The notes below the pieces were generated by a model. It did no database searches, was not told where the DNA came from, and worked only from the letters and a program-made list of their open reading frames with translations. Positions 56,747-63,070 of a stretch of DNA of 64,000 bases are shown here, piece by piece. The translations under genes were made by a program, and so were the position numbers. Where the stretch lies: assembly GCF_009846755.1 (NCBI RefSeq), contig NZ_AQOR01000007.1:1-64000 (forward strand), read 5' to 3'. Source of the DNA: Alcanivorax sp. S71-1-4 (GTDB taxonomy: Bacteria > Pseudomonadota > Gammaproteobacteria > Pseudomonadales > Alcanivoracaceae). Positions within the stretch are counted from its first letter, which is position 1; every line of letters starts with the position of its first letter.

Positions 56747-58204
56747 GTGGAACAGATTGCGCACTGGCAACAGCACCTTACAACGCTGCTGACACCGCTG
56801 TATGAACGGCTGTTTGAATACTGGCCGGGCATGGTGGCGTTTGGTGGCCTGGTGCTGGCGATTGCCATGATGTCACACGCGGTGCTGCACAAGCGGGATT
56901 CACGGGCCGCGGCGGCCTGGACGGGGCTGATCTGGCTGGTGCCCATCATCGGTTCTGTTCTGTACTTGCTGATTGGCGTCAATCGCATCCAGCGCCGGGC
57001 GCAGCAACTGGTGGCCGATCACCTTGACCAGAGCAGCGAGCCGCATCCCGTGGTGCAGCCCCGTCCCGCTGACCAGCATCTGCATTCGCTGGCGGAACTG
57101 GCCGGGCGGCTGACCGGATTACCGTTGCTGCCGGGCAACCTGATCACGCCGATGGAAGCGCGTGATGCCCTGCCTGCAATGATCGAGGCGATCAACCAGG
57201 CCGAGGAATCGGTCTACCTGGCCACCTATATCTTCGGCAACGACATGGCCGGTCGCCCGGTCATTGACGCCCTGGCCGCAGCGTTGGAGCGCGGTGTGCA
57301 GGTGCGGGTACTGATCGACGGCATGGGCTCGCTGTACTCCTTTCCGACGGTGATGCGGCGGCTGCGCCAGCGCAGGATTCCCTGCGCCCGGTTTCTGTAT
57401 TCGATTGCCCCCTGGCGCATGCCTTACATGAACCTGCGCAATCACCGCAAAGTGCTGGTGATTGACCGCAGCATCGGTTTTACAGGCGGCATGAACCTGC
57501 GTGGCGGTTATATCTGCGAGCCGGCCAGCACGCGAGATCTGCACATGCGGGTGGAAGGGCCGGTGGTGGGGCAATTGCTGCGCAGCTTTGCTGCCGACTG
57601 GCAGTTCAGTGCCCGCGAAACCCTGAACGTGGATTACGTTGGCCCGCTGGTCTGTGGCCCGGTACTGGCGCGCGGTATCAGCGCCGGCCCGGACGCCGAT
57701 ATCGGCAAGCGGCGCATGACACTGCTGGCAGCTATTGGCAGTGCCCAGCATGAAATCCGCATCATGACGCCCTATTTTGTGCCGGACCAGACCTTGCTCA
57801 CCGCTCTGCAACTGGCCTGCCTGCGGGGTGTGCGGGTGGAACTCGTGCTGCCGGCGCGCAACAACATGCGGCTGGTGCACTGGGCGTCGTTGCACCTGCT
57901 GCCGTGGCTGGTCAACGATGGCTGTGAACTGTATTTTTCGCCGCCACCGTTTGACCACAGCAAGGTGATGACGGTGGATGGCAGTTGGGCGCTGCTCGGT
58001 TCCGGTAACTGGGATGCACGCAGTCTGCGGCTGAATTTCGAGCTGGATATGGAGTGCTATGACCCGTCGCTGGTGGCAGCGCTGCACGACATCATGGATC
58101 GTCGCCGGCAACAGGCCCAGCGCGTCAGCCTGGAGAGCCTGCGGCCTTTTTATCTCAAACGGCTGCGTAATGCGGTCGCCTATCTGCTTGAACCCTATCT
58201 CTGA
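56747..58204 (+). CDS. cls: Cardiolipin synthase (phospholipase D type)
   Basis: A 485-residue membrane enzyme joining two phosphatidylglycerols to make cardiolipin. Two N-terminal TM helices (about 25-45 and 55-75), then two PLD domains with HKD motifs NHRKVLVIDRSIGFTGG and HSKVMTVDGSWALLGSGN. I place the start at GTG 56747, with AGGAG ten bases upstream; the open frame from 56687 lacks a ribosome site. It is followed by a small membrane protein gene 14 bp away. Confidence 0.9.
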   Translation: MEQIAHWQQHLTTLLTPLYERLFEYWPGMVAFGGLVLAIAMMSHAVLHKRDSRAAAAWTGLIWLVPIIGSVLYLLIGVNRIQRRAQQLVADHLDQSSEPHPVVQPRPADQHLHSLAELAGRLTGLPLLPGNLITPMEARDALPAMIEAINQAEESVYLATYIFGNDMAGRPVIDALAAALERGVQVRVLIDGMGSLYSFPTVMRRLRQRRIPCARFLYSIAPWRMPYMNLRNHRKVLVIDRSIGFTGGMNLRGGYICEPASTRDLHMRVEGPVVGQLLRSFAADWQFSARETLNVDYVGPLVCGPVLARGISAGPDADIGKRRMTLLAAIGSAQHEIRIMTPYFVPDQTLLTALQLACLRGVRVELVLPARNNMRLVHWASLHLLPWLVNDGCELYFSPPPFDHSKVMTVDGSWALLGSGNWDARSLRLNFELDMECYDPSLVAALHDIMDRRRQQAQRVSLESLRPFYLKRLRNAVAYLLEPYL

Positions 58205-58218
58205 CACGGGAGCTCTGC

Positions 58219-58701
58219 ATGCGCCTGGAATCCGGCACCCAACTTCCTGCCCGCGCTGCGCGCCTGTTGCGCGTGCATTATCTGTTCGTACTGGTGGTGG
58301 TCGTGCTCGGCGTGCTGGTGTGGCTGCCGGAAGCGGAAGGCCGGCTGTTGCCGGCACGCTGGGCCTGCCTGATGGTGAGTCTGTATGTGTGGCAGGTGGC
58401 GGGCATCTACCTCGCCGGTCTGCTTCAGCAGGAAGACGCGACGCGGCCTGTCGCCGGCCTTGGCCTGGCATTGTCGATGCCGCTGGCGGTGTCGCTGCTG
58501 GCCTGGTGGTTGCCCGAGGCGGGGCGCGCCGTGGTGCTGTTGATTGCGCTGATCTGGCTGGCACTGATTGAGCATTTGCCCTCGCAACGCGCTCATTGGC
58601 CGGCTGCCTGGCTGCAATCCCGTCGCCAGCAGACGCAGTTGCTGGCGGTCGCGCTGGCGAGCGTGGCGGTTGCAGCCTGGTCAGTGGGGCACATGTACTA
58701 G
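58219..58701 (+). CDS. Multi-spanning membrane protein of unknown function
   Basis: A 160-residue protein with about four hydrophobic helices (LFVLVVVVLGVLVWL; WACLMVSLYVWQVAG; AVSLLAWWLP with AVVLLIALIWLALIE; LLAVALASVAVAAW). I do not recognise the family and see no catalytic motif; it is not rhomboid-like. It is probably in an operon with cls. Its TAG stop is formed by the CTAG end of the 160-bp structured element, so the original end may have been altered. Confidence 0.65.
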   Translation: MRLESGTQLPARAARLLRVHYLFVLVVVVLGVLVWLPEAEGRLLPARWACLMVSLYVWQVAGIYLAGLLQQEDATRPVAGLGLALSMPLAVSLLAWWLPEAGRAVVLLIALIWLALIEHLPSQRAHWPAAWLQSRRQQTQLLAVALASVAVAAWSVGHMY

Positions 58702-58857
58702 CAGAGTGTTGAAAAAGCCTCTTCGATACTTTTTCAAGCCACCTTTGCGGCGCAGGTCCGCATAGGTGGACACGGAAAATCAATCGCTTATCGCGTTTGA
58801 TTTTGCTGACGGCCTGATTAGGCCGTCAGCACAGGCTGTTTTTCAACAGCCTGCTAG
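58698..58857. repeat. 160-bp CTAG-bounded element of five consecutive hairpins
   Basis: CTAG flanks both ends. Inside are five palindromes in a row: TTGAAAAA/TTTTTCAA (58709-58737); CCACCT with inner TGCGG/CCGCA (58739-58769); AAAATCAA/TTGATTTT (58776-58804); GCTGACGGCCT/AGGCCGTCAGC (58805-58830); CAGGCTGTT/AACAGCCTG (58832-58853). The ends share CTAGCAGnnTGTTGAAAAA in inverse orientation, as terminal repeats. No ORF. It may be a non-autonomous mobile element with structured DNA or RNA, also acting as terminator after cls. Confidence 0.7.
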
Positions 58858-59009
58858 ACCCTGTTTACACCGAATTCATTCGCCCGGTTAAATCTGCAAA
58901 AGCACCGATCAGGGTATGGGGCTGCCCCCCGCCCAACGCGGCTGTGGTACCATGCCGCGCGCTGCCGTTGACGGGAACGGCAGATGGACCGGACAGCAGG
59001 TAGTACTTG

Positions 59010-59750
59010 ATGGGGGCAAGGGCTGTTATCCGCAGCATGATGTCTGTGCTGTGTGTGCTGGCACTGAACGTGCAGGCCAGCACCGGACGCTGGACACTGG
59101 TCACGCAACGGGAAGGCGTGCGTGTCTACATGGCCCATGACGATGACGCCCGCATCAAGACCTTTCGCGGCGAAGCCCGCATTGCACTGGATGATTTTTC
59201 CGCGCTGTCAGCCCAACTGGACGACTATGTCTTTATGGCGTCCTGGCTGCACATGGTGTCGGACATTGCAGAAATTTCGCGCGACGATCCATTGAGACGG
59301 CAGCTGCATGTCAGCACACGCCTGCCCTGGCCAGTGCAAAACCGGGACATCACTTTGGAGATGGCGGTCAGCCAGGACCCGCAGAGTTATGCCGTGGATG
59401 TGCTGTTCAGGCAGAGCCCCACACCCTTGCCGGCTCGCGAAGGGTATGTCCGCATGCCGTTCATGAACGGTTGCATTCGCTTTTATCCGCTTGCGCCGCC
59501 GGACATGACGGTCACGTATCAGGTCACACTGGACCCGGGCGGGTATGTGCCGGCCTGGCTGGCGAATCTTTTGTTGCGCGATATTCCGTATTTTTCATTG
59601 CGACGGCTCGGCCGGGTGGTCAATCAGCCTTTGCGCGAAACAGCGCGGCCGGCCTATTTTCGCGCGCCGCCGGGCTGGCCCGGCGGCGGCGAACGCAGTA
59701 CGACGTTCAGCGCTTCAAGGGACTGCCCGGCCCCATCAATCCCCAGATGA
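59010..59750 (+). CDS. START-domain lipid-binding-like protein
   Basis: A 246-residue protein with an N-terminal signal-like segment (MMSVLCVLALNVQAS) and a START/SRPBCC fold: WTLVTQREGVRVYMAHDDD, TFRGEARIALDDFSALSAQLDD, LHVSTRLPWPVQNRDI and VTYQVTLDPGGYVPAWLANLLLRDIPYFSLRRL. Such proteins bind lipids in the periplasm; the ligand is unknown. The start is the ATG at 59010 (a TTG precedes it); Met at 59037 is possible. Its 3' end overlaps the convergent small gene by 44 bp. Confidence 0.78.
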   Translation: MGARAVIRSMMSVLCVLALNVQASTGRWTLVTQREGVRVYMAHDDDARIKTFRGEARIALDDFSALSAQLDDYVFMASWLHMVSDIAEISRDDPLRRQLHVSTRLPWPVQNRDITLEMAVSQDPQSYAVDVLFRQSPTPLPAREGYVRMPFMNGCIRFYPLAPPDMTVTYQVTLDPGGYVPAWLANLLLRDIPYFSLRRLGRVVNQPLRETARPAYFRAPPGWPGGGERSTTFSASRDCPAPSIPR

Positions 59751-59886
59751 TCAGACCGATCACGGGCAGGATCAGGACCAGCAGACTCCACAGCACCTTG
59801 TGAGCGGTAGGCGCGCCTGATTGCACGATCATCACGATGGCGTAGATGACCAGTGCGAGGATGACGAGACCGAGAATATTGCGCAT
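59707..59886 (-). CDS. Small PLDc_N-domain membrane protein
   Basis: A 59-residue protein too short for many gene finders. It has two hydrophobic helices (NILGLVILALVIYAIVMIV and WSLLVLILPVIGLIIWGLM), matching the phospholipase D N-terminal (PLDc_N) small-protein family, including the LILPVIGLIIW core found at the start of cardiolipin synthases. The ATG at 59886 has GGGAG seven bases upstream. It is an inner-membrane protein of unknown role, interesting near cls. Confidence 0.75.
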   Translation of the reverse strand: MRNILGLVILALVIYAIVMIVQSGAPTAHKVLWSLLVLILPVIGLIIWGLMGPGSPLKR

Positions 59887-59972
59887 GCGTATGCTCCCTG
59901 CGTACCAGTGAGAAATGACTCCTCATCATGCCGGGAGAGGCGCGAGTGCGCCAGCGCAGTGCGGGAGGAAAA

Positions 59973-60049
59973 TGGTGCCCCGGAGACGATTTGAACGTCC
60001 GACCTAGCGCTTAGGAGGCACTTGCTCTATCCAGCTGAGCTACCGGGGC
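59973..60049 (-). tRNA. tRNA-Arg (anticodon CCT)
   Basis: A 77-nt cloverleaf with encoded CCA. Acceptor stem GCCCCGG/CCGGGGC, D stem GCTC/GAGC, anticodon stem AGTGC/GCGCT with loop CTCCTAA (anticodon CCT) and a T arm with TTCAAATC. It reads AGG codons. No integrated element lies beside it. Confidence 0.95.
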
Positions 60050-60160
60050 GAGGTGAGTGGCATGCACAGCATCAGGTTGGCATGCGTCGTCGAGGCGCTA
60101 TTGTAGTATGTCAGGCTCAGGCTGCCACCCCCGTCAGCCGGATGGACTTCAGGGTATGCA

Positions 60161-60915
60161 ATGACACGGGACCACATGGCATCGCGCAGCTGCTGGTTAT
60201 CGGTGATCGTGCCGACATTGAACGAGGCACGGGGCATTGCGGCGACGCTCGCGCCGCTTCAACCGTGGCGTGACCAGGGCGTTGAGGTGCTGGTGGTGGA
60301 CGGCGGCAGTACCGATGACACGCTGGCCACTGCACAGCCCCTGGCCGACCAGGTGCTGGTGTCGCCGGCAGGACGCGCGGCTCAGATGAATGCGGGGGCT
60401 GCGATGGCCTCGGCGCCCCTGCTGTGGTTTCTGCACGCAGACAGCGGTGTGGCTTCAGGGCATCTGGAGACGCTGCGGGCGATGACGGGGATGCAGGGGT
60501 GGGGCTTTTTTCCGGTGCGGCTTTCGGGCCGCCAGCCGCTGCTGCGGCTGGGATGACCCTGCGCTCGCGGCTGACCGCCATCGCCACCGGCGATCAGGGC
60601 ATTTTTCTCTCACGCGGCTTGTTCATGGCCGTAGGTGGTTTCCCGCCTCAGCCGCTGATGGAAGACATCGCCATCAGCCGCGCGTTGCGGCGGCGGGGGC
60701 GGCCGATCGTGCCGCCTGTGCGCATCGGTGTGGACAGCCGTCGCTGGGAGCAGCGGGGTATCTGCGTGACGATTGCGCAGATGTGGTGGCTCCGCTGGCG
60801 TTACTGGCGGGGCGTTGACCCGGTGCAGTTACACCAGTCGTATTACGGCACATCTTGCGACACATCTTGCGGCACATCTGACGGCACATCGCGGAGCTCG
60901 CAGGATGGTGGATGA
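60161..60915 (+). pseudogene. TIGR04283-family glycosyltransferase, frameshifted
   Basis: A GT2 enzyme linked to arsenosugar biosynthesis. The first part (SVIVPTLNEARGIAATL, VVDGGSTDDTL, LWFLHADSG, WGFFPVRLSGRQPLLRL) ends at TGA near 60556. The rest (MTLRSRLTAIATGDQGIF, FMAVGGFPPQPLMEDIAISRAL, SRRWEQRG) continues in another frame to 60915. Only 2 nt separate the LLRL and MTLRSR blocks where homologues have about 12, so about 10 nt are missing. Its last 11 bp overlap the TIGR04282 gene. Confidence 0.85.
60847..60894 (+). repeat. 12-bp tandem repeat, four units
   Basis: Four 12-bp units variant on GGCACATCTTGC lie at the 3' end of the broken glycosyltransferase gene, encoding G/D-T-S-x repeats. 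The first two units differ at one position; the last two diverge further. Confidence 0.7.
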
Positions 60916-61528
60916 GCTGGTGCTGGTACTCAGCAAAGGCCTGGAGCCGGGGCGGGCCAAGACCCGCCTGATCCCCGCGTGCGGGGAAGCCGGTGCAGAC
61001 GCGGTGCACCGGCAGTTGCTTGCTGCGACGTTGCGCCATGCTGTGGCGAGTGGCCGCCCGGTGCAGTGCCATCTGGACGGGGACCGCCGGCAGGCGGCGG
61101 CAGCGCTTGCCGTGCCGGACGTGGGCTGGCGGCCGCAAGCTGACGGCGATCTGGGCTGGCGCATGCAGCAGGCACTGGCCAGCGCGCATGCCGCCGGCGC
61201 GTCGCGGGTTGTGCTCGTCGGCAGTGACTGTGCCGCGCTGACAACGGCGTATCTGGCGCGCGCCTTCGATGCGCTGACCCGGTATGATTTTGTTTTTGGG
61301 CCGGCGGAAGATGGCGGCTATGTGCTGATCGGCAGCGCGCTGCCGTCGCCCTGGTGCGGAGCGCCGGTGTTCACCGGTTGCCGTTTCGGCGGCGGTGATG
61401 CGCTGGCCGACAGCCTGCAGTGTCTGGCGCCGCACGGTCGTATCGCGCAGTTGGACACGCTGTGGGATGTGGATGATGCCGCCAGCCTGGCGCGGGCGAG
61501 ACACGCAGGATATCTGCCGCCGGAGTGA
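60905..61528 (+). CDS. TIGR04282-family glycosyltransferase (DUF2064)
   Basis: A 207-residue nucleotidyltransferase-like fold protein, also linked to arsenosugar biosynthesis: LVLVLSKGLEPGRAKTRLIP (nucleotide-sugar loop), RVVLVGSDCAALTTAYLARAFDAL, FGPAEDGGYVLIG and LDTLWDVDDAASLARAR. The ATG at 60905 has GGAG eight bases upstream, inside the end of the broken TIGR04283 gene. The pair is a common operon; here the first member is disrupted. Confidence 0.85.
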   Translation: MVDELVLVLSKGLEPGRAKTRLIPACGEAGADAVHRQLLAATLRHAVASGRPVQCHLDGDRRQAAAALAVPDVGWRPQADGDLGWRMQQALASAHAAGASRVVLVGSDCAALTTAYLARAFDALTRYDFVFGPAEDGGYVLIGSALPSPWCGAPVFTGCRFGGGDALADSLQCLAPHGRIAQLDTLWDVDDAASLARARHAGYLPPE

Positions 61529-61574
61529 CTGGCGGCGCGCGAAGCAGTAAGGGCCGCTGGCCCGGGAGTGGACG

Positions 61575-61919
61575 ATGGAGCACTTGCCCGTTCTGGATAC
61601 CGCACTGGTGGCGGAGTTGCGCGACATCATGGGCCAGGACTATCCCATGCTGGTAGCCGCCTGGCAGCGTGACGCCACACAACGCCTGGAAGAGCTCACC
61701 GACGCCCGGCAGGCGGACAACCGCGATGCACTGCGCCGTGCGGCGCACACGCTCAAGGGCAGCAGCAGTAACCTGGGGGCAGCCCGCGTTGCGGGGTTGT
61801 GTGCGCTGCTTGAACAAAAGGCGATGTCATTGAGCGACGTGGAAATCGACAGCTGCCTGGTCGCTATTGATACGGCGGTCAGCGAGGCGGCTGACGCGTT
61901 GCAGTCCACCCTGGATTGA
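61575..61919 (+). CDS. Hpt phosphotransfer protein, HptB-like
   Basis: A 114-residue stand-alone Hpt domain. The phospho-His 58 is in RAAHTLKGSSSNLGA. The run LVAELRDIMGQDYPMLVAAWQRD and the KGSSSN motif resemble Pseudomonas HptB, which relays phosphate from hybrid kinases lacking an Hpt domain and affects Rsm RNA expression. Two such kinases lie in this window (8255-11125 and 32923-35226). Its partner is inferred. It is 47 bp after the glycosyltransferase gene. Confidence 0.85.
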   Translation: MEHLPVLDTALVAELRDIMGQDYPMLVAAWQRDATQRLEELTDARQADNRDALRRAAHTLKGSSSNLGAARVAGLCALLEQKAMSLSDVEIDSCLVAIDTAVSEAADALQSTLD

Positions 61920-62011
61920 TCCTCCGCCCGGTCACCCGCTTCCCCCTGCCACAGCCCACGTTTCTGATTCCCTTCTGGCGGACACGGGTGCCGCCTGCCC
62001 GGCAATCAGGC

Positions 62012-62046
62012 AAAAAAAACCCCTCTCCAAAGAGGGTGGAGAGGGG
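62012..62046 (-). terminator. Intrinsic terminator, minus strand
   Basis: A perfect 9-bp stem (CCCCTCTCC/GGAGAGGGG) with a 9-nt loop followed, on the minus strand, by eight T. It ends a leftward transcript from the gap between the Hpt gene and the rsmZ-like RNA. Confidence 0.85.
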
Positions 62047-62145
62047 GGGTTGTGAGCGCTATGTGTGTATAGCGCCTTGGGGGGATGGTTATGGTGTGTC
62101 ACCAGTCAGGTAATGCTACGACGGGCGCAGAAAATATGCTGTTAA
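62012..62145 (-). ncRNA. Candidate minus-strand small RNA
   Basis: A strong minus-strand terminator (62012-62046) has no gene upstream until fdxA, which has its own terminator, so a short transcript probably starts in this gap. A promoter candidate reads TTGCGC (62174-62179), 16 bp, TATACG (62152-62157), with a perfect operator-like palindrome in the spacer. The RNA would be about 134 nt, without an ATG, with a second hairpin GCGCTAT/ATAGCGC (62056-62075), C-rich unpaired segments suited to pairing with ribosome-binding sites, and a U8 tail. Confidence 0.4.
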
Positions 62146-62159
62146 ATCAGGCGTATAAA

Positions 62160-62173
62160 TGTAAGCGGTTACA
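62160..62173. promoter_or_regulatory. Operator-like palindrome
   Basis: TGTAAGCGGTTACA has 5-bp perfect arms (TGTAA/TTACA) around GCGG. It lies between the -35 and -10 candidates of the minus-strand RNA. TGTAAG recurs at 62191 and 62281. The regulator is not recognised. Confidence 0.45.
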
Positions 62174-62280
62174 GCGCAAATGCGGCGAAATGTAAGTATT
62201 GAGGGCCGCTGCTGGACGTCATGGCAGGCTGGTGGCACCGACCGCTGATGGGCCCGTCAGCGCGGTCAGCGAAGGAGGCT

Positions 62281-62298
62281 TGTAAGACATTTCCTACA
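62281..62298 (+). promoter_or_regulatory. GacA-type upstream activating sequence of the rsmZ-like RNA
   Basis: TGTAAG-ACATTT-CCTACA matches the GacA box TGTAAG-N6-CTTACA with one mismatch. It lies about 180 bp upstream of the predicted RNA start, separated by an AT-rich stretch (about 62340-62400), the layout of Pseudomonas rsmZ where MvaT binds the AT-rich linker. A perfect 7-bp inverted repeat TCCTACA/TGTAGGA overlaps its right half. Confidence 0.65.
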
Positions 62299-62436
62299 AG
62301 AGCTGTAGGAGAAACCATGAACTTATTGTCCTTCGAAAGCGCTTCTTAGCACTGGTCTAATCATAACTAGCTGATTCAATTGTTATTTTTTGTTTATTCA
62401 GGCAAAGGTATGAGAGAAACGTGTGATTTGTCGCAT

Positions 62437-62463
62437 TTGCCGGCCGGGCTGCGCTGCTATAGT
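62437..62463 (+). promoter_or_regulatory. Promoter of the rsmZ-like RNA
   Basis: TATAGT (62458-62463) is a good -10 element. TTGCCG (62437-62442) with a 15-bp spacer, or TTTGCC with 16 bp, is the -35 candidate. Transcription would start near 62470. Confidence 0.6.
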
Positions 62464-62469
62464 GGTTCC

Positions 62470-62594
62470 CGTGTCGCAGGGAATGCAGTGCACAAGGATT
62501 TGCCAGGGACTGGTAGACACGGATGTCGAGGTGAGCGCAAGACGGGTAAGGATCACTCGAAAAAAAGGGCGGCAGGATGCCGCCCTTTTTCTTT
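62470..62594 (+). ncRNA. rsmZ: RsmZ/CsrB-type small RNA that titrates RsmA/CsrA
   Basis: About 125 nt, non-coding, with six GGA motifs (62480, 62496, 62507, 62521, 62550 and 62575). Several sit in loops of small stems: GCA-GGGAA-TGC, CCAG-GGA-CTGG, GACA-CGGA-TGTC and the terminator loop itself. That repeated GGA-loop pattern is the hallmark of RNAs that sequester CsrA/RsmA. Position beside fdxA, then mutS, matches Pseudomonas rsmZ, which lies between rpoS and fdxA; rpoS is not at this place here. A GacA-type box lies upstream. Identity is strong by structure and synteny, not by direct alignment. Confidence 0.82.
62567..62594. terminator. Bidirectional intrinsic terminator of rsmZ-like RNA and fdxA
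   Basis: A perfect 8-bp stem (GGGCGGCA/TGCCGCCC) with loop GGA. TTTTT follows on the plus strand and a run of seven A precedes it, so the minus strand ends in seven T. It lies 36 bp past the fdxA stop and ends both transcripts. Confidence 0.9.
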
Positions 62595-62629
62595 GTCTGC
62601 TGCCCGGCGAGAGCGGGCAGGCGTGCCGA

Positions 62630-62953
62630 TCAGCGGACCAGCTTCTCCAGCTTGTTGGGCACACCGTCCCATTCCTCGGCGTCCGGCATGGCGTCCTTCA
62701 TCTCGGTGATGTTCGGCCACTTCTCAGCCAGATCCGCGTTGATCTGCAGGAACTCTTTCTGGTCTTCCGGCAACTCGTCCTCGGAAAAAATGGCGTTGAC
62801 GGGGCATTCCGGCTCGCACAGGGCGCAGTCGATGCACTCATCCGGGTGGATCACCAGGAAATTCGGACCTTCATAAAAGCAATCCACGGGGCAGACTTCC
62901 ACGCAGTCCGTGTGTTTGCAGTTGATACAGTTCTCGCCTACTACGAACGTCAT
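62630..62953 (-). CDS. fdxA: Ferredoxin FdxA (7Fe type)
   Basis: A 107-residue electron carrier. The N-terminal [18 protein letters not shown] binds a 3Fe-4S cluster with part of the 4Fe-4S set, and [13 protein letters not shown] the second cluster; a C-terminal extension of about 50 residues is typical of the Azotobacter FdI type. The ATG is preceded by GAGG. It lies between mutS and the rsmZ-like RNA, as in pseudomonads. Confidence 0.96.
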   Translation of the reverse strand: MTFVVGENCINCKHTDCVEVCPVDCFYEGPNFLVIHPDECIDCALCEPECPVNAIFSEDELPEDQKEFLQINADLAEKWPNITEMKDAMPDAEEWDGVPNKLEKLVR

Positions 62954-63070
62954 AGCGGGTCCTCATGGTATTGCTGTCTCGGGGCGGCGGTAGTCTAGCC
63001 AGTTCCCCCTGTTCAGGCAAACACGCCGGAAGGCCTGTAAACCCGAGTCCTGACAGCGTGTTAGCCAACG

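Noticed and set aside
58219-58701. Membrane protein considered as the missing rhombosortase
   Set aside because: It lacks the GxSx and His catalytic motifs of rhomboid proteases and has only about four helices.
59973-60049. tRNA-Arg as an integration site
   Set aside because: No integrase, no direct repeat of its 3' end, and flanking genes are ordinary.
62317-62349. A 10-codon ORF (MNLLSFESAS) with a good TAGGAG site, like a leader peptide
   Set aside because: It lies between the GacA-type box and the rsmZ-like promoter, with no downstream gene on that strand; the ribosome-like site is part of an inverted repeat overlapping the box.
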